A DNA stretch of 38,407 nt, from the NCBI GenBank assembly GCA_001586965.3, contig LUCW03000383.1, positions 10,001-48,407 of the forward strand, given 5' to 3'. The notes beneath the pieces were generated by a model. It did not search any database and was not told the DNA's origin. It worked only from the letters and a program-made list of their open reading frames with translations. A program made the translations under genes and the position numbers. Positions 30,160 to 38,407 of the stretch are shown in pieces. This stretch comes from Sphaeroforma sirkka. Lineage: Eukaryota > Opisthokonta > Ichthyosporea > Ichthyophonida. The stretch's first letter is position 1. The number at the start of each line of letters is the position of its first letter.

Positions 30160-31043
30160 TACACAACTCGCACAGTCACATCATGAGAAAGGCCAACACG
30201 TCGCTGCCGATAAAGTCCAACAGTTGCAACTGAACGGACACGTCTGGCCGGGGGCATTAGAACTGGCTGCAGAGCTTAAGCGGTAATGTGGGCAGTGTTT
30301 GGGCCAGGATACCCTACGTAAAGGTTTCCATCGATGATGAGTATTGAGCGAAGTACCGTTGGTATTGCATTCAGGTGGACTATATTCCGATGCCGGTATC
30401 ATCCACACGACAGAATAAATTTGTCCTTTATGTGTTAGACGTGGCTTCCGGCTATTCGATATTACGTGCCACACCCGATAAGACTAAGGAAACCACCGCG
30501 CGTATGTTGTTGTCGATATTTGGTGAACATGGATTCCCACGCAAGCTACAGACAGATATGGGTACAAGTATCACCACCTTACAGACGGATCGTCGACACA
30601 AGGAGATAACACGATCGATACACATAGGCTGTGAAGCAGTACCCCAAGCATGAGATAAACGTCTACAATGCGTTACAATGCTGTACCAGAACTTGCGCAT
30701 CCCCCAACGAGATGAGGGCGCGCCGTTTAGTGTTTATTTCGGCCGTCGACACATTCCCTTTGCGGACTTCACCGATGATGTCCCAGAGCAGCAACCTGTT
30801 ACTAATGACACGTGGGCACAGCGATTGGACAAGTTCCAGGATACAATTTTGCCTACGTTGCAAAAGATCATTACAGCCTATACGGATAAGTTGACGAAGA
30901 CGTTTGATCGGCTACACGCCCATGACTTAGTCCACTTTAATGAAGGCGATGTAGTGATGGTGAAATCAGAGGGGCGAACCTCCAAAGCCATGCGCCCCCT
31001 GTTTGGACCGTACGTGATGAAGGGCCGCAACGGTCAAGGCTAG
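30160..31043 (+). pseudogene. Integrase of element 3
   Basis: Zinc domain: SHHEKGQH, NGHVWPGAL and CGQC, with an in-frame stop (TAA at 30283) just before the Cys pair. Core: VDYIPMPVS (first Asp), VLDVASGYSILRATP, FGEHGFPRKLQTDMGT (second Asp). The Glu region is scrambled between 30590 and 30670. The frame at 30678-31043 gives IPQRDEGAPFSVYFGRR, then FNEGDVVMV and RPLFGPYVMKGRNGQG, the GPY/F module. Confidence 0.82.
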
Positions 31044-31317
31044 TACCTTACACATAGAGATGGGTCCATCTCCCAGGAGTTTAAATGGAAGCCGGTCCGG
31101 GTAGAGCTACTACGTTTGGTTCAATGCAGTACAAACCCACCGTTGAAAGATGGTCATTGGCAAGAAGGCGGATCAGCATTTAATCATATTATCAAACATA
31201 GGTCAAATAATGTCACGGGTAAGCTTGAATAGATGGTACGTTGGCGTGAGGGGATGCCGACGTGGGAAATGGCCGAGGCATTTGATGACGCTAACGACAT
31301 TTGTGGCATATCATAAG
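31044..31317 (+). pseudogene. Chromodomain of element 3 integrase
   Basis: After the GPYVMKGRNGQG stop (TAG, 31041-31043) the same frame reads LTHRDGS, then IIKHRSNNVTGKLE, TAG, MVRWREGMPTWEMAEAF-DDANDI. This fits the chromodomain pattern (V-x-W-x-G-x-x-x-x-T-W-E, then a helix) better than the one in element 1. The single TAG replaces the aromatic residue expected before VRW. It ends in TAA at 31315. Confidence 0.68.
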
Positions 31318-31572
31318 GATACACAGACGCGAGCTCGGAAATGCCGGAGAGATCAGTTATAGTTAGAATATTTTTGTTTAATATATATAGTTTTATAATT
31401 ACTGTTAGTCATCAGCTCGAGTGGTGAACAAATAACCGAGCCCCCTAGCTCTCTGAGGTCAAACGCCAGCACAATGCTTTAGCTTTCTGACTGAGGATAA
31501 ATGCCAGCACGCAACCGCTTTCAGGGCATTCCTTCAATCTATTAAGTTCGCACACTTATCGTGCGTCAGCTT

Positions 31573-31578
31573 GGGGGG
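31573..31578 (+). promoter_or_regulatory. Polypurine tract of element 3
   Basis: GGGGGG stands immediately before TTG-TAGTC, the start of the 3' LTR. Confidence 0.55.
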
Positions 31579-31579
31579 T

Positions 31580-31800
31580 TGTAGTCAAGAAGTCCTTGAT
31601 AGCGTTTATTTAGTATAAGGATTTCTATATACGTTTATAACGTTTACGTCGTCAGCCCGAGAGTAATTTGGGACTTGTTCTCAAATTAATAAAAGTATAG
31701 GTGGGTCAGCCCGAGAGAACGTAAGAGTAATTTGAGACTTCTTCTCAGATTATTCTATTTATAGGACCCGGGTCACCGGCTAGCCGAGAGCCGAGGTCCG
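31580..31800 (+). repeat. 3' LTR of element 3, start visible, end undefined
   Basis: Begins TGTAGTCAAGAAGTCC; the first 34 bases recur at 10876. It contains an internal direct repeat, GTCAGCCCGAGAG with GTAATTTG-GACTT, at about 31650 and 31707. I could not find the second LTR, so the right end is a guess. Confidence 0.55.
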
Positions 31801-32628
31801 AGACTGGAGTGTAGTAACAGAGAAATTGATACATTTATTTATAGAAAATATGCCCGAGTGCTAAAGTGTTCTGTATAAGGTTTCTCATACTGATCAAATG
31901 AGTTTTTACCCTGGCCACCCCAAGTGGTTGAACACTAGTACAAACACCATCAGTATAACTGAAGGTGAGATCATAAATAAATTCATTCGGACGCACCATA
32001 CTTTAGATACACTGGCACTTTATTTATAGTTCCTCACATCGCACGCTAACAAAATAGTATCATATCTCATTCTTGAAGAGCAACTCTCAAAGAAAGTTTA
32101 AGGAATCAAATACGCACGATTTGCAAAGAAAAACTAAAAGAAAATCATATGGAGTTGTGCGAGAAATTCACTGCGCCCGGAAGAACTCAAGGTGCATAAT
32201 CTGATTCTTCAAGGAGTCTGCTGCAGTGTGGCATATTACACACAATCCGTCACACTGGCCAGAGCTAACTTTGATTTGAACGTGCGTAGACCTCATGCCA
32301 TAAACTTTCAATTTTCATGATCTCCACCTGTATCGTCGATCACATATAGAAAGAAGGTACAGAACCGGACAGTATAAAGCCAAAAGAAATTTTTGTGTTC
32401 AAAATCATGTACGCGTGATGGTGCCCTAGTGGACTGGGGCCCAATGAACAAACATGTACGGGCTGTTCATGTCTCATTAATTCATTATTGATTTACTGTC
32501 TACATTGTATAGTGTTTGGTAGTGTATGTTGTTCTTACCGGTCTGACACGTGGTGAGATATAAGCAGAGCCCGGTGGCAATTTATGTAGTATTTATGTGT
32601 GTGGTGCGTGAATTTGCGACATTTACTC
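31801..32628. other. Spacer between elements 3 and 2, no recognised gene
   Basis: AT-rich; part may belong to the LTR of element 3. No coding or RNA feature supported. Confidence 0.45.
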
Positions 32629-32784
32629 TGATCTTGATATTTTAGACTGACCGGAGGCCGTAAAGTGGAAACCCTCAACCGAATTCTTAGCTAAACTAGA
32701 GGAGTCTAAAGAGTTTGAACAAAAGCTCAAGACTCGTACAACACATGCACCCAACAAGATTGTATTTTAGTTTATATAACATAG
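32629..32784. mobile_element. Scrambled LTR/internal mosaic before element 2
   Basis: Three joined pieces. 32629-32662 is the outer LTR end in reverse orientation (GATCTTGATATTTTAGACTG to GGCCGTA). 32663-32757 equals 37831-37925 of element 2 over 95 bases as read. 32758-32784 is an LTR-like piece (TTGTATTTTAGTTTATATAA). The full LTR of element 2 then begins. Confidence 0.82.
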
Positions 32785-33379
32785 TGTAGAAATACGGCCT
32801 CCGGTCAGTCTAAAATATCAAGATCAATTGAGATAATACATTGGTTTTTATTTGTATTTTAAATGATTTAGTACAAGCTCTTTTTCCAATATTTCCAAAG
32901 TGTTCTAAATTCACTTTGATGGCTCCAATAGCCTGAGTATTTGGTATGACTCATCTACTTGGACCTATTTGAGACATTAGTAGATGTAGGATATTATAAA
33001 CTAAATTTTATAATCTCCGAACTACTACTTATAGATTTTGGTCCTCCCGCCAATCTCCAAAATCCAATAAGTCTTTTTCTTTTTTTAACTTTTCTTCAGA
33101 TGGAACTTTATTTATATCAGCTAATGTATTAACGTGACTTACGTTATTATGTCTATTTACAAATTAGGCAAGTGGTCATGAACACTTAGTACTTCTAGTG
33201 AAAATTATTCAATAAAGAACAGCTAGAGGTACGCCCTGTGTGATCGAGGATATTTAGGCTCTTAACAAGAGGCAGTCCCGATCATTCTTACACAAGCTAC
33301 CACTGCTAAATCCTAACTGACTAAATTGTATTTTAGTTTAATATAGTTTGAAACCTAGTAATTTCCATCGAAGTTTACA
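32785..33379 (+). repeat. 5' LTR of element 2
   Basis: 595 bp, TGTAGAAATACGG to GAAGTTTACA, homologous to both LTRs of element 1. The polyadenylation-like word AATAAAG occurs in it. Confidence 0.88.
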
Positions 33380-33458
33380 TATTTTTCAGTTAAATAGTAG
33401 TTACAGTAGTGTACTGCTTCTAGACTGTCTGACATCGATTTACTATCCAGCAAATACT

Positions 33459-34112
33459 ATGGCTAAGGGTACTTCTAAAGGCAAGGGAGCCGCTAGCTCT
33501 AAGCCTGCTAAGCCTGCCGAGGTTCCTGAGGTCCCTGTGGAAACACCTAGCCTGTCTGGAGTTGAGCCTGCCGAGGATACTGTTGGGGAAGCAAATTCTG
33601 AGGTTGGTACAGAGGATTCTTCTGAGGATGACTCGTCGGATCCTAAAGCCTTGGAAGAAGAGGTATCTACTACCGCGGAAAGGCTCGCCAGCGTCCGTGT
33701 ATCACCTAGGAGTGAAGCTCAGGACCCCAGCTTGCCCCCCTGACCACGTGCCGTCAAATATTGGGGATAAACGTCGAAAGGCTGGAAAATTCGTGGATAC
33801 GAATGTCGGGGGGCATTATAACTCCACATCTAAAGGACACTCCAGCACAAATCCGGCGTGAAAAGGAAGTATTGGACCTGTCCGAAAATTTCGGTTTCGC
33901 CATCGATGGGGAAGCCATTCCATTCAGCTCAAATCTTGGGGCCGAAGCTGAGGACGCCATAACTCGACAACGAGTGGTTGGATCCTCTCAATCTCGACGC
34001 CAATTGAACCGCACTGAAGCGCTCTTGAAGGAGCTAGCGGCAGCAGCAGTTGTGGACCCCTCTATCGTGTCCCACTTGGCTGATATTCTTCCTATACCGA
34101 AGAAGAAAAAAT
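33459..34112 (+). pseudogene. Gag N-terminal region of element 2
   Basis: Starts MAKGTSKGKGAASSKPAKPA (the frame is open further upstream, but the element 1 homologue starts here). The acidic run EDSSEDDSSDPKALEEE and RLASVRVSP precede a stop at 33741. The rest is in another frame from about 33761: GFAIDGEAIPFSSN, RQRVVGSSQSRRQLN, ADILPIPK. This copy keeps about 50 residues that element 1 has altered. Confidence 0.65.
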
Positions 34113-34195
34113 ATTCGGGACGGGTTTCGAACCCGAGACCTACTGGTTTACCAGCCAGTATGTTTACCACTAAGCCAGTTACCACTGGCGAGAGA
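34113..34195 (-). ncRNA. Antisense tRNA-like segment inside element 2 gag
   Basis: On the minus strand: TGGCTTAGTGG (A-box fit), stem TACTGG/CCAGTA with an 8-nt loop CTGGTAAA, then GGTTCGAAACC (exact B-box fit) with a good T stem. The acceptor stem is absent. Same site and orientation relative to the element as 19984-20057, so it is ancestral to both copies. The gag frame reads it as GFRTRDL or GRVSNPRP. Confidence 0.65.
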
Positions 34196-35286
34196 TAATA
34201 TTTCAAAATCTAATCTCTATAGCTCTGATGCTACCATCGACCATCCTCTTGACAAACCTAACCCTGTCAGAGGATATGATCGTATGGAACTCGATGAGGC
34301 TTACCATCCTCGTAATATCGACCCTCATTTGCCAACTAACCCTGGTAATCACGATTTTGGCAATCGCTACACCAGTACCTCGTTAGAGAGTTCCCGCTCT
34401 AATCCTGAGGATGAGGAAGTGAGAACCAGACATACTCGTCTCATGCTATTACGCTCTGGTATGCAAGTCCTTGAGGACCGTCTATTGAATGACTCTGACC
34501 TTGACGATAGGAAAGCGGATAACATTCGCTATCTAATCGATAACAAGAGAAAGGAAATAGACACCATCTTGGCACTAGCAGCCCGTAGCACTGAGCATGA
34601 GCCTCGTGAACACTTAGAACCAAGCTTTATAAAGCAGCTAGGTAACGCGCAGGCTGAGGTCGATTTCTCTACTAATGAGAGTACAGTGGAGACACTGAAG
34701 GCCTTCGACCAACTTAAGGAGTCTGCCAGCCTTAGGGATAAGCAGATGATGAATGCCTTTATTCATTTCTGTGAGCCAGGTGAATGGCGAACTATCTTGA
34801 AGGCTCATGAGCCCAACTGGAAAGCCCTACCCTGGCACCAGTTGCGTGATAATATACTTAACACCTTTTTTTGAAGATGCACGTGACCGTGAACTTCTAG
34901 AGTCTCGCAAGTTCTTTGCGAACGATACCACTATTCGAGGTGCTCTAGCTCATATGACACATATGAATACTCGGATGGGTGGTCGTACCTATACTGGCGA
35001 ATATTTATTAATTTGTCAGATGATGGATACTCTGGGAGCTAACCTCTTTAAGAAAGTCAATGATGACATCATCGCCTATGGTGATTTGCGATCTATGCCT
35101 TGGTCTGTCTTTGAGAAGATAGTACACAAGCATACCAATCCCTCTACTAGAGTACTTAGTACCACGAGCTACACCCAGCCCACTAAGCGAAACGCAGTAG
35201 AGACTAATACTGCGCGTAGTACTAAGAAACCTCGCACTACTACTGGAGGGGGGTACTGGCTCTACTTCTACCGAACCGAAAGGTGA
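34196..35286 (+). pseudogene. Gag capsid region of element 2
   Basis: Frame to 34874: LDKPNPVRGYDRMELDEAYH, GNHDFGNRYTSTSLE, SGMQVLEDRLLNDSDLDDRK, DKQMMNAFIHFCEPGEWR and LPWHQLRDNILNTFF. An extra T in a T run at 34866-34872 shifts the frame; 34875-35286 continues FEDARDRELLESR, MTHMNTRMGGR, LGANLFKKVNDDI and PWSVFEKIV, ending in a basic S/T-rich tail. The W-x2-L-x2-I-x4-F pattern is capsid-like. Another shift lies near 35255. Confidence 0.72.
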
Positions 35287-35299
35287 TAAGAAGGTGAGA

Positions 35300-35495
35300 G
35301 CGCCTTGCAAGAAGTGTGGTTACAACCTCACAAAACGTAATGGCAAGTGGAATGGTAGACACGACCCTGTTAAGTGTGCACCAGGCAAGCCAGATTTTGG
35401 ACACTATATGAAAAGAGTGTGCTACTTGCAAGGGTACTAACGGTTGGCACAAAGAGGATTGCAAGGACTTACCAGACGTCCAAGTTAAGCACTGA
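35300..35495 (+). pseudogene. Gag zinc-finger region of element 2 and terminal UGA
   Basis: CKKCGYNLTK with His and Cys after 14 and 4 residues, then a second motif CxTC with WHKEDC (one frameshift between them). The reading ends QVKH-TGA at 35493-35495, the same codon as in element 1 (17379-17381). Likely nucleocapsid RNA binding. Confidence 0.68.
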
Positions 35496-35875
35496 CAGTA
35501 CCATATGTGCGCACTAGAGCAAGATTATGAAAAAATGTTCAATAAAATCTATACCAAAGGAGATGAACGTATCTTTCAAACAGTTTTCGTAAATGGAGAA
35601 AAAGTTATGGCACTATTTGATCCAGGGGCTGAAGTTTCTGCTATCTCACGTTGAGCAGCCTATGCTACAGATATGGCTATCCATAACGAAACAACTTAAT
35701 TTAATCTTGGGAAATGGCAAAGTTACTACTTGCGAACAAGCCATTGACTATGCACACATAATGCTGTCAGATAGAAGAGAAGTGAAGACTCACCTAATCG
35801 TTACTGACATGTCTCAGAAATACGATTTAATTATAGGTATGACTGATCTTCTCAGTTTAGGTATAACACTCACTG
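35496..35875 (+). pseudogene. Retropepsin-type protease of element 2
   Basis: In frame with Gag after UGA: FNKIYTKGDERIFQTVFVNG and ALFDPGAEVSAISR, then TGA at 35652-35654. The +1 frame then carries LNLILGNGKV, HLIVTDMSQKYDLIIGMTDLL. The same two stops and frame change occur in element 1. Confidence 0.72.
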
Positions 35876-36960
35876 GTCTGCCTAATGGGCTAGACCCGAA
35901 TAAAGATCAGTCAGATGATAATATGTTAAAGATACCTAAACCTCCGGAAGGTGAAGCAAAGGATATGATTCCGCACTTCACCGATATAATTATGGACTTA
36001 ATTATACAAAACAGGAAGATTGCAATAACTGACTGGTGTATGTTTAAGTTCTCTAATGGGTACGTTAGACTTGACTTAACAAACGTCGACTTCTCTAAGT
36101 TAAAGTGTCTTTCACATAACTACGTGAGTTGGAGACACAAAGACGTTGTCAAAACCCAAATCGAAGATTGGTTAAAACAGGGTCTAATTGAAATCAATTA
36201 TGATGCAACCCCAGTTAACTTAGCTCTCTTAGCGGTCGATCAATATAAATCTGATGGAACGTTTAGTAAAACAAAGAGTAGTACTAGACCTGTCGCCAAT
36301 CAACAAACTAATTCCGCAACATAGTTTTCCCTTACCTAAGATAAGCGAGATACTACGCAAAATGGAGGTGCGACTATCTTTTCCAAGATAGACTTAAAAG
36401 CTGCATTCCATCAACTACAGATATATGAGCCTCATAGGAAATACTTTTCCTTTACTTGGCAAGGTAAGAATATTAGTTTAAAGGTGCACCTGAAGGCTTA
36501 CACATGTTACCTTCTTTCTTCCAACAAGTTATGATGGAACTATTTGCGGAGCTGTCGTATAACGTATCAGTCTATTTAGATGATATAGTTATCTTTACAA
36601 AGACAACACATGAACATGCTAAACTCGTTAAAGAAGTCTTAAAGCGACTTAATCATGCTAAACTTAAGATTAACGAAGACAAGTGTTCTTTTGCTAAAGA
36701 TACTATACACTTACTTGGCTACAAAGTATCTGCAGCAGGGGTAGAAATTGATCCTAGCAAGAAACAGTTTCTGTTGGATTTATCAACACCAATTACTGGA
36801 AGAGATGTGAACTCTGTGTGTGGGTTTGTTAACTTCTTCTCGGATTCGGCACCGCATCTTTCTCATTACTTAAAGCCTTTCAGTCACCTACGGCTGCACA
36901 AAGGACCTTTGGGGGAAAGCTTTGGACTAAAGAATGTGATGATGTATTTAAACTAGTCAA
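35876..36960 (+). pseudogene. Reverse transcriptase of element 2
   Basis: WLKQGLIEINYDATPVNLALL, an extra A at about 36270 (shift), LSPINKL, FSKIDLKAAFHQ (first Asp), LPSFFQQVMMELF, VYLDDIVIFTK (catalytic pair), KINEDKCSF and LLGYKVSAAGVEID. Breaks at about 36270, 36365, 36475 and 36915. Catalytic residues are intact. Confidence 0.9.
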
Positions 36961-37440
36961 AAGTAAAGTAATGGACGCACCCATCATGCAGTACCCTGTG
37001 GATGGTGTCCCATTTCAAGTAGCAACCGACGCTTCAGATCGAGCGGTAGGTGGAGTGCTTTACCAAACGATAAATGGTAAACCGCGCTACATACAATTCT
37101 TTAGCAAGAGTTATAATAAGAGTCAACGGAATTACCCTACCGTTAAACAAGAGCTCCTTGCTATAGTTACTGCGCTAAGACAGTTTAAAGACTACCTTTA
37201 TGGAAGTTACTTTACTGTCGCCTGTGATCAAAAGTCTTTAACATACTTAAAAGATATGAACCCTGATTCACAGTTGGTGAGCCGCTGGCATGACATTATT
37301 GCCAAGTTCGCTTTTAATATAACACACATTCCAGGAATACATAACCATCTTCCTGACATACTCTCTCGACTTGTGCCCGACTACCAGAAAACAGTCAAAG
37401 AGTTATTAGCAACCGATTGGATGCTAAATAAGAAATGGTT
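36961..37440 (+). pseudogene. RNase H of element 2
   Basis: VATDASDRAVGGVLYQ (Asp), KQELLAIVTALRQF (Glu), YFTVACDQKSLTYL (Asp) and IPGIHNHLPDILSRL (Asp) in one open frame. This is the least damaged pol segment of element 2, and it is intact where element 1 lost a T. Confidence 0.9.
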
Positions 37441-37980
37441 TAACCTCGCTCAATCACGATGGGGTCCATTTACTGTTGATATGTTCGCCGCAGAACATAA
37501 CAAACAGGTTTCTGAATATAGGTCGTTGACTCATCTAAAGGTGATGCATTTCAGCTTGACTTATCAAAGCATAATGCGTAGGCTAACCCACCTTGTCAAC
37601 TTATCGCACAGTTGTTAAATTATGTTAATATTACTAAATCTACCATTACGCTGTGTTGTCCCTTACGTAACTCCGACCCATGGATACGTGATTTAATTAA
37701 TATGATTCAAGACGAACCTATTTATGTCGACCGTGAAACCGACACGCTCTTGTATCAGGGATTCTATTCTATTAAGAAGACGCCTTGGAAACACACCATT
37801 GTTTGTCGCATCGGTCCTGCAGGTACCACTAAGTGGAAACCCTCAACCGAATTCTTAGCTAAACTAGAGGAGTCTAAAGAGTTTGAACAAAAGCTCAAGA
37901 CTCGTACAACACATGCACCCAACAAATTGCAGTCGAGGTAATGCCGATTGAAACGGCATTAGATCGTAAAAAAACATGGA
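37440..37980 (+). pseudogene. DxFA/NPP module of element 2
   Basis: WGPFTVDMFAAEHNKQVSEY is followed after a break by NPPCQLI, then LLNYVNITKSTITLCC, SDPWIRDLI and TPWKHTIVCRIG. A coiled-coil-like KLEESKEFEQKLK ends it. See the element 1 entry for comparison. Confidence 0.5.
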
Positions 37981-38407
37981 ACTAGCTAAGGCCATGGATC
38001 AAAGACTCAAAACTCTAAGAGAACCTGAAGCTCGCACTCAACTACTTAAAGCGCTGCTTAAAGAACAGCCAGGAGTTGCGAAACAACTGAAGAAGATACT
38101 TCAACAATCCAATGTTGTCAATTATGTATCTCAGGACTCTACCCCTCCTGATATTGAGGTTGCCCTTTCCAACAGGACTATGGTTCATCCAGCCAGCGTT
38201 ACGCAGAATCTGACTGACTTAGAGGAGCTCGAAAGTAGAGTTAAAATTATACATAATTTAACGCATCGAGCATATGAGCATACTTATAAAATGGCTATTC
38301 GTGCAGGGCTTGATCACCCGGCGCTGAAAGAAACCATACGTGAAGTATACCGACGCTGTACTGATTGTGAAAAGAACCAGATCATTTGGTTAAACTCCGC
38401 GATCCAA
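37981..38407 (+). pseudogene. Integrase N-terminal zinc domain of element 2, cut by window
   Basis: MVHPASVTQNLTDLEELESR, THRAYEHTY, LDHPALK and RRCTDCEKNQI match the HHCC domain of element 1. The match ends at 38384 and the last 24 bases are different, so a rearrangement or another insertion may begin there. Confidence 0.78.

Larger units (their letters stand above)
25891..31760 (+). mobile_element. Ty3/gypsy element 3, degenerate, distinct family
   Basis: Order: fragmented Gag-like frames (25891-27445), protease (27887-28390), RT (28600-29270), RNase H (29320-29460), DxFA/NPP module (29497-29880), integrase (30160-31043), GPY/F and chromodomain (30990-31317), polypurine GGGGGG and LTR start (31580). 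The 5' LTR was not found. It is not closely related in sequence to elements 1 and 2 but has the same pol order. Confidence 0.82.
32785..38407 (+). mobile_element. Ty3/gypsy element 2, relative of element 1, 3' truncated by window
   Basis: 5' LTR (32785-33379), leader, gag, protease, RT, RNase H, DxFA/NPP module and integrase zinc domain, closely parallel to element 1 but on the plus strand. It has single-base breaks at different places from element 1 and lacks the gag duplication and 344-bp insert. At 38384 it departs from element 1 (after CCAGATCA), 24 bases before the window ends. Confidence 0.9.

Noticed and set aside
34113..34195. Functional tRNA-Thr or tRNA-Ile gene in gag
   Set aside because: The acceptor stem does not pair and the anticodon loop is 8 nt in both copies; kept only as a tRNA-like promoter segment.

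Overview
The window is eukaryotic nuclear DNA. It has an intron-rich housekeeping gene with GT-AG introns, AAUAAA-type 3' end formation, intron-containing nuclear tRNA genes, and degraded LTR retrotransposons of the Ty1/copia and Ty3/gypsy superfamilies. The species cannot be read from the sequence. The intron density and intronic GT microsatellites would suit a unicellular relative of animals (for example an ichthyosporean), but that is only a guess.

Region 1 (1-6170, + strand) is most of the gene for 26S proteasome regulatory ATPase Rpt5 (PSMC3). Nine coding exons give 413 codons from the N-terminal coiled coil through the AAA+ domain to the C-terminal YYA tail. About 25 N-terminal residues are missing, on exon(s) upstream or unrecognised. 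The introns are full of satellites: GT, TA and ATT microsatellites, TTGRC pentamers, CCCTAAA telomere-like repeats, and a 51-bp minisatellite that is a serial duplication of an intron-exon acceptor boundary.

Region 2 (6170-10875) is AT-rich intergenic DNA. It holds three tRNA-Lys(UUU) genes, each with a 12-nt intron; two of them are inverted copies with a shared 3' flank. A 152-bp MITE-like hairpin element and a diverged 347-bp tandem duplication also lie here.

Region 3 (10876-38407) is a retrotransposon cluster in which every copy is broken. A Ty1/copia element (+, about 10913-24163) is split by a complete Ty3/gypsy element on the opposite strand (element 1, 12537-21931), with the 5-bp target duplication AAGAC on both sides. 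The copia reverse transcriptase is split again by a 178-bp insert with the 6-bp duplication AAAGCT. Downstream lies a second, distinct Ty3/gypsy element (element 3, + strand, about 25891-31760). It is followed by a scrambled LTR/internal mosaic and a relative of element 1 (element 2, + strand, from 32785 and running off the window).

Elements 1 and 2 share a gag with two zinc-finger-like motifs, a retropepsin-type protease, RT, RNase H, a DxFA/NPP module between RNase H and integrase, and the integrase zinc finger. Element 1 also shows the later integrase and a divergent chromodomain; in element 2 these lie beyond the window. Element 3 has the same pol order with its own chromodomain. Both element 1 and element 2 carry an antisense tRNA-like pol III promoter inside gag, an in-frame UGA between gag and protease, and a second UGA in the protease followed by continuation in the +1 frame. 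Features shared by two diverged copies are more likely family traits than random decay, and they are the most interesting part of the window.
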